Assembly: GCA_037043015.1 (NCBI GenBank)
Contig: CM073325.1
Location: 13,557,001-13,621,000 of the forward strand
DNA length: 64,000 nucleotides
Source: Bryum argenteum
Taxonomy: Eukaryota > Streptophyta > Bryopsida > Bryales > Bryaceae
Direction of reading: 5' to 3'
In this document: in pieces, positions 58,589-64,000 of the stretch
Numbering within the stretch: position 1 is the stretch's first letter
Layout: the number at the start of each line of letters is the position of its first letter
Made by a program: the position numbers and the translations under genes
The notes under the pieces: model-generated
What the model saw: the letters and a program-made list of their open reading frames with translations, nothing else
Database searches by the model: none
Told to the model about the DNA's origin: nothing

Positions 58589-59507
58589 TGTGCACGTATT
58601 CGCAACTCACAAACAACCACAATCAAGCAGGGTCCAAATATTGAGTTGATCAAATCCTAGGAGTATCAATTTTCATGAGAGTAATGAGAGTCCAAAGGAT
58701 AACTCAAGACAGACCTAAAAATGAATATATGATTCAGACAATGCCAAACCGTGAATCCCAAATCTCCATGTTACCGCAGAGCAACAGACGTATTAAGATT
58801 TCTAACACATTTAGCCGTTCACGTGGAACAAGCGTGGTTTCTATAAACCCTAAAGATTTGCACTGGACATAGAATTGGTTGTATGATTTGTTCTGCTGGT
58901 AACGTCATGTTGCGCTCTTTGGCGCCGCAAGAGAGCGGGAATACGCGGGGTTTTCATACCACATCACCCGCACTTCGGCCACATCAGCAGATAAACCCTT
59001 CAACCGGTCAGTCTCAAAAAAGAGCCTCGGGCTGTGGAAAACTCAAGGCCTTGTGAACGCTTTGTTTTTTTTCTAATGTTAGCCAGAAACTAATTTTTGG
59101 AAAAAGTGATGTACATGAAAATAAAGATAAGCTATTTAGATTTCAATTGTACAAAACTTGTAATGTACTTGTTGTGAATCATGTGGACCATTGCATAATT
59201 GGCTTGCAATGTTAGAACATGCCAAAATGTTTAAATTCCAGAAACAAAAGTTGCCTCAACTAAAATGCCTGCCATTTATTCATAGTATATTATACGGGCC
59301 TGCAATTTATAGCACACAAGCTAGCCTTAATTTGTGACCCAACTCAAGTGATTCGTCCAAGTCGGAGTCTAATGAAGAAGTTTTGGCTCCTCAAAGTTTC
59401 TACCTTTCATCCAAGGTATCACTTTTTGACATTAGGTACGTTATGCGGTTAATACCATAATAGGCAAAGGGGAACTTTTTTGCTGACTTATATATCAAAT
59501 TTGATAA
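58589..59507. other. Upstream of the reverse gene, then degraded family F repeat
   Basis: 58589-59040 could hold the promoter and leader of the reverse gene; a short inverted similarity to 53460-53490 (ttcccgct...gcg) is too weak to call a terminal repeat. 59090-59457 is a degraded family F copy (gataagctatttagat, aacatgccaaaatgttt, tgacattaggtacgtta). Confidence 0.4.
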
Positions 59508-60075
59508 AGGCACCACAAGCCTTGGCTTGGTGGTTGGGGCTCATGGCCCCCAATGAGGAGGTCGTGGGTTCTACTTCCCATGCCGGCGTGGTGCTCACCA
59601 CCTTAATCCACCCAACTATGGTGGGGGGTTCTTGGGCCTCGTTGTATGGGTACCTCAAAGCCCTTTGGGGGGATACCATGCCACGTATCTCTAAGGCACT
59701 ACACTAAATTTGATAATTAGTGTTAGATACACTAATTCATATAAACATGTTATAGGTTTTTACTGTTGTTCAATAATTTTACCCACTATATTGGCCAAGA
59801 TGGGGGTCCTTATATAGTATCAGAATCAATGCTCTTGGTAAATTTTTTTAAACAAAAGTAAAAACTTATAGCATTTTCAATTCTCATAATAATCTAACAC
59901 TAATTATCAAATTTAGTGTAGTAGTGAGGTAAGAACTAGCATAGTGTTCACCCCGAGAGAGGTTAGTAGTCCCGCCATGGGTGTAATGACTTCTAAGTCA
60001 TACATTCAAGAATAGGTTGAACAAACGCTCTATTCACGCCGACCTCTAAATAGGTTGGAGTTTCTCTTCACCTTC
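59508..60075 (+). mobile_element. tRNA-type SINE, copy E (best preserved, split by a MITE)
   Basis: Begins AGGCACCACAAGCCTTGGC. The A-box-like tggcttggtgg (59523) and B-box-like gtcgtgggttctacttcc (about 59562) are spaced about 38 bases, as in tRNA-derived polymerase III promoters. The body (caccttaatccacccaact, ctcgttgtatgggtacctc) runs to 59701, then a 217-bp MITE. It resumes at gtagtgaggtaagaactag and ends cgccgacctctaaataggttgg with a T/C-rich tail. Without the MITE it is about 350 bases. Confidence 0.88.
59702..59918. mobile_element. TA-flanked MITE, family T, inside SINE copy E (217 bp)
   Basis: Ends CACTAAATTTGATAATTAG and its near reverse complement lie between TA (59700-59701 and 59919-59920). 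It is very close to the copy at 8129-8345 over its whole length (for example ggccaagatgggggtcc at the same offset). Inserted at the same SINE position as the copy at 35986. Confidence 0.92.
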
Positions 60076-60512
60076 TTCAAATTTGATATCATCTGTAAAA
60101 CTAAAAATAAATATTCGTTCAATGTGTTCTCTATCTCCCTAAATCTAAAAAAGAATCCTCTCTTTGTATCTCCAATATACATGCAAAAGAATTTAAACAA
60201 TCGACTGAGGTGCCCTTGTACTACTGTACCAGATGTGTTACTGCTTCAGGTTGAATCAATTAAGACTATTTTTAAGGCTAAATTTTTATTTGATATTATT
60301 TTTAACGATCAATGTATTAATCAATTGAGACAAATACAATGGGTTTAGAGGAATTGCTAGGCTGTATTTTAATAAATGAGGTTAAATCAATTTAGAGGTG
60401 TTTTGATGGCTGAATCTATATAAAATAGGTTGAATAAATTCAGAGGAATGTTTAGCTGAATTTTAATAAACAGTTAGGTTGAATCTTCTTTTTGGCTGCA
60501 TTTCCATGTGGT
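60076..60512. other. Intergenic; loose repeats around GGTTGAATCAATT
   Basis: From 60240 to 60490 the words aggttgaatcaatt, gaggttaaatcaattt, aggttgaataaatt and ttaggttgaatct recur with a period near 60 bases; this may be a decayed tandem array. No gene. Confidence 0.45.
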
Positions 60513-60823
60513 ACCCGTCCCCGTAGATTTGAGAGGGTCTTAAAAAAGCAGGCCATTTCTTAGTTTTACAGGAACCCGTAATATTTCAAGGGGAGGTGGC
60601 AAGCCCTTGAAATTAAAATAGAACTAGTAATGCAAATTTGGAGACTTTGTCCTCTTGTGTCTGTCTTTTTTGAGGATGAATAGTGCTTCCTCAAATGGAG
60701 AACCACAACTCCCTGAAAAAGAGGACTTAAATTTAGATTTCAAGGGACGATATGTAAATGGCCCTTCATAATCCTGGCCCATCATTTTTCAAGAGCTTCT
60801 ACAGTGTAATTACGGGGACGGGT
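60513..60823. mobile_element. Inverted-repeat element with 13-base ends (311 bp)
   Basis: Ends ACCCGTCCCCGTA and its reverse complement. The inner sequence shows weaker pairing. A short GTG-rich motif flanks both sides but no duplication is certain. Non-coding. Confidence 0.6.
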
Positions 60824-62729
60824 CTCACACGGGAATGGGCCACATTTTACTGGAATTGAAATTGGGAGGGGGGAGATGGTTCTGCTGCCGTGGCATGAAA
60901 ATCTTTTCTTCCTCTCTTTTTTTTCCTATTTTTGAAGCAAGTTGGAACATCCTTTGCTATAAACTTGTCTACTCAACTCCCAAGTGCTTGAAAAGACATG
61001 TCCCAGAAAAGAATACCAAGTTGTTTGAAGTCTGATTGATTGGATGATATATGTTTCTAAGGTATTTTTATTACTTGGTGTAAGGACTTTTGTCATAAAG
61101 TTGGTCTCTCATGAGCTCAAATTACCAAACAAAGATTCACACATTTACATACAAATCTTTTACACTATGAGGATCATTTTTTTGGGGTGAAAGTAGTGTA
61201 TTTCGAAGTGTTTCAATTTTAAAAGGAATCCAACATCTATGATGCATATAAGTTTCTTGTCATTGGCATAACCTTCCTTGGTTTTAAAAGTTTAGTTGAA
61301 ATTAGTTTATTTGAGTGCAAAGAGATTGAGTGATGCACAATCTTGGATCATGCAAATCATTCATGAACAACATGTTCATCAAGAATAGAGAGAAGTCTGT
61401 AAGACAATTAAGTGATGTAAAATTGCAAGTGTTGATTACCTTGTGGCTTAGTACTTTCTAAGATATGATTGTGCATGCCAAATCAATAATATGGAAACCT
61501 CATATATAATGGATGCATGTACACAATCAATTAATGTTGTATCAATCATAGTACATTGTATTTTAATGATGTTGAGTTAAGTAAAGAGGATTTGCATGGT
61601 AGATACGGATATCAAACAAAGGTGACTGTGTCGTATTTTCAATCTTTGTGGAATGGCTATTGCAACAAGAGACAATTTCATAAACATCAAATTAGTCATT
61701 TATACCTTAACACTAATTTTTGATGCAAAATACAACTTACTCATGGATTGACAAAAATTGTATGCAAATGCTCATGGAGATCACACTTGAACTAGGATTG
61801 TGGTTTGATTGAGGTGCATGTGGATATACTTGGAGTGCTTTGTTAGAAAAGTAGATCTTTTATGGTAGCAATTTTTTTTTGCAAAAGATTGTCTTACTTC
61901 TAACTTTTAACTAATTAGAACCTTTGCAATTAGGATAAGTGGCCTTTACAATTCTAAAAGTATGGCCTCTCATAATAGTATGGCAACTTAAGCAATACTT
62001 GTACACAAAAATGACATTTGTTATAACTCCATAGTAGAAAGGCACAATGCCTATAAACATGGTGACAGACTGAACCGTGTCTTTGAAGCTCATTCAATTA
62101 AGCTACATTGTGTAATTTTGAGAAAGATTTAAAAAAAAACTCAAGTGAACAAAGAATTGGCAAATAAACATGATATACTTGCACAACAAACCACAAAGAA
62201 GACACTTTGTAGATTTAAGCATTACTAGAATTCATGAAAGGGGGTTCAAAATGTTTTTTTGTCAAACGTTACTTTAAGTAAAGTATCATCCTGATACTTG
62301 TTCTAACATCGTTATTAGTTTGATAATCAAGATAGATAGATAGATAGAAACTCCCGTCCTTTCTAAGGGGCCGGCGTGAATGAAGTGTCCGTTCGTAATG
62401 CTAATATCCCGATGGCCACCGGACAAGGAGAAATTGGAAATTTGATAAGCAACATCATATAATTTCAAAGTATGATTCAGATGGACATCAACCCGAACAG
62501 TTCTGTGATACCCTTCATATGGGTATCACGCCAGTATCCGGGCTGATGCACCGGCTTCATTTCCACACCCCTCCAGGGTTTAGGGTTTAACGATTCACCA
62601 ACAGGCGAACCCAGACAATCGGAACAATCGAATCTGCTTGAACGATTTCTCAATAGAGTTCAATCTGCTGCAAGGGCTCTAGAAATCCAATGTAAGAAGA
62701 GATTTTTTTCTGTCCGGGGGATTGAAAGA
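60824..62729. other. Intergenic up to the aminopeptidase gene
   Basis: Mostly AT-rich with no supported frame. A short AGAT run lies at 62331-62348. From about 62520 the sequence becomes GC-richer and contains a frame open from about 62547 that runs into the aminopeptidase exon 1, so the leader or an upstream start of that gene may lie here. Confidence 0.5.
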
Positions 62730-63956
62730 ATGAGCACAATGCGTGCACTGGGAAGATACCGGACAAGGCTCAAGCAATTGTTGACCTCCTCGAATGGTAC
62801 GAATCCTACCTCACTTCCAAAATTTCCCTGCTGTTCAATCATGAGCTTTCCTCATCAGATTCAATAATCGGAAGCGATCGTGCAATCTCAGTTCGAATTT
62901 GTATGGATCTGCAGGAGGTGGCGGACGATGTGGTGCGATTGTGATGCCTGTCGCGGATATTTCAACGAGTACATGGTGAGCTCACAATTTCAAACTGATC
63001 AGACTACATGAATTTTTTTGAAGGAATTTCGTTTCCTAGTGATTTACAAGGTAGCATATCGTATGACAGGCGTGAACAGTCGATAAGGCCGAGAAGTTTT
63101 TTGCGTCCGGAGATGGTGAGCCCTCGATTAGAAGTGCCGCGCCACATTCCTCGACCCTCATATGTGGGTGCTGCTGAAGTGCCGGAGGTGGCTGAAGAGT
63201 TTCAACTCCAAAACGAGGCTGGTGTTTCGGGGATGCGAGCTGCAGGTCGCCTTGCAGCGCTTATTCGTGACTTCGTTGGAACACTAGTCCGGGTAAGAAT
63301 TATAAATGTATCTCGATGCCAACACAGTTGAGGTCGTATGTAATCAATCACGGACTTCTCATACGGTGCTATACAATTGAGTGGTGTTGGCAGCCAGGAG
63401 TGACTACGGACGAAATAGACAAGGCTGCTCATGAAGCTATTGTGGACAGTGGTGCATACCCGTCATTGCTCGGCTTTGGTGGCTTTCCTAAGAGTGTGTC
63501 CACGTCCATAAACGAGTGCATATGTAGTGGTATTCCCAACTCGCGCCCTCTTCAGGTAAGATCTCGTTGCCCTCATGGTTTGGGATATTTGCAGATGCCT
63601 ATCATAAAGCATGATCGGCTAGGTGAGATATTTTGATCATGTGATAGAAGCTTGCTTATTATCAATCACCGCCAGTTTTGCAGGATGGGGACATAGTCAA
63701 CATTGACGTGAATGTTTACTTGAATGTGAGTATCTTCTTATCTTTCAATACCCTGCTACAGATGATGAGGAGTAAAAATTGTGCTGGAGGTCGTCTTCGA
63801 AGGTCATGCTTCTGGTTGATTAGGCTGTGCTTCTTTCATACAGGCGTGCAGTTTTTTCATGGTCAATTTCATGTTGTTCTGTAGGGTTATCATGCTGGAA
63901 CTTCGGCGACGTATATCTGCGGCATTGTGGATGTGTCTGTGAGGCAGTTTGTAGAG
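62730..63956 (+). CDS. Type I methionine aminopeptidase-like gene, partial at the right edge, active-site residues altered
   Basis: Six exons are visible: 62730-62796, 62915-62975, 63040-63292, 63394-63555, 63684-63725 and 63885-63956. All have GT-AG borders and compatible phases. The first two are the least certain, and the gene runs off the window. Type I enzymes remove the initiator methionine co-translationally. Recognisable family blocks are [80 protein letters not shown] and [13 protein letters not shown]. The RP-rich lead-in and likely N-terminal leader suggest an organelle-targeted member such as the MAP1B-D group, which is inference. In active members the block after NEC is CHGIPD and the later block is GYHGDTS; here they read CSGIPN and GYHAGTS. 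The catalytic His (position 79 of the E. coli enzyme) is Ser and a metal ligand (Asp 108) is Gly, while the other early ligand (NIDV) is kept. Frames and splice sites are intact, so this may be a pseudoenzyme. Confidence 0.85.
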
Positions 63957-64000
63957 GTAGCTCCTCTTCCTCCTTTTCCTTAACTCTTCGTGAATGCTAG

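Noticed and set aside
53460..58950. Terminal inverted repeats for the convergent gene pair (ttcccgct...gcg at 53468 and gcgggaa near 58936)
   Set aside because: Only about ten bases match with gaps; too weak to define ends.
59508..59590. Possible tRNA gene
   Set aside because: A- and B-box-like motifs are present but the sequence does not fold as a tRNA and recurs as the head of an interspersed SINE.

Overview
The window looks like nuclear DNA of a land plant. It is AT-rich, genes are split by short GT-AG introns (about 64 to 220 bases), there is a RALF-type plant signalling peptide gene, and typical plant MITEs are present (a Stowaway element with TA duplication, a Mutator-type element with 9-bp duplication). 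I cannot name the species. A seed-free plant is possible, but that is a guess. Genes are sparse: five gene models are supportable in 64 kb, and most of the rest is small non-autonomous transposons, a SINE family, satellite-like tandem repeats and decayed coding sequence.

Layout. 1-9.8 kb: no convincing gene; MITEs and SINE pieces. 10.2-10.6 kb: intact single-exon RALF prepropeptide gene in a GC-richer island. 11-18 kb: MITEs, a SINE and weak open frames. 18.4-25.1 kb: decayed coding material on both strands, including a roughly 720-codon frame (20.37-22.52 kb) broken by stops. 25-48 kb: very AT-rich, with at least seven families of inverted-repeat elements. These include a 454-bp near-perfect foldback (37.7-38.2 kb), a head-to-tail MITE pair (43.4-44.1 kb) and a five-unit satellite with a MITE inside it (30.7-31.9 kb). 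48.5-50.1 kb: three-exon gene for a 430-residue protein of unknown function. 51-53.3 kb: tandem repeats, a Mutator-type MITE and a Helitron-like start. 53.5-58.6 kb: two convergent, AT-rich, intron-containing genes of unknown family that look like one mobile module; the forward gene encodes a coiled-coil, transposase-like protein. 59-62.5 kb: SINE and MITEs. 62.7 kb to the end: 5' part of a type I methionine aminopeptidase gene running off the window, with two active-site residues replaced.

The strongest general signal is a set of short inverted-repeat elements whose ends begin CCC(C/T)TA and that lie between TTAA tetranucleotides. TTAA target choice with CCC-starting ends is the hallmark of piggyBac-type transposition, which is not typical of plants. 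Two cases share a single TTAA between neighbouring elements, and one insertion can be checked against uninterrupted satellite units beside it. A second family of three copies, each exactly 217 bp with TA duplications, has twice inserted at the same position of a SINE. No piggyBac-type transposase was recognised in the window, so these elements must be moved, if at all, from elsewhere.
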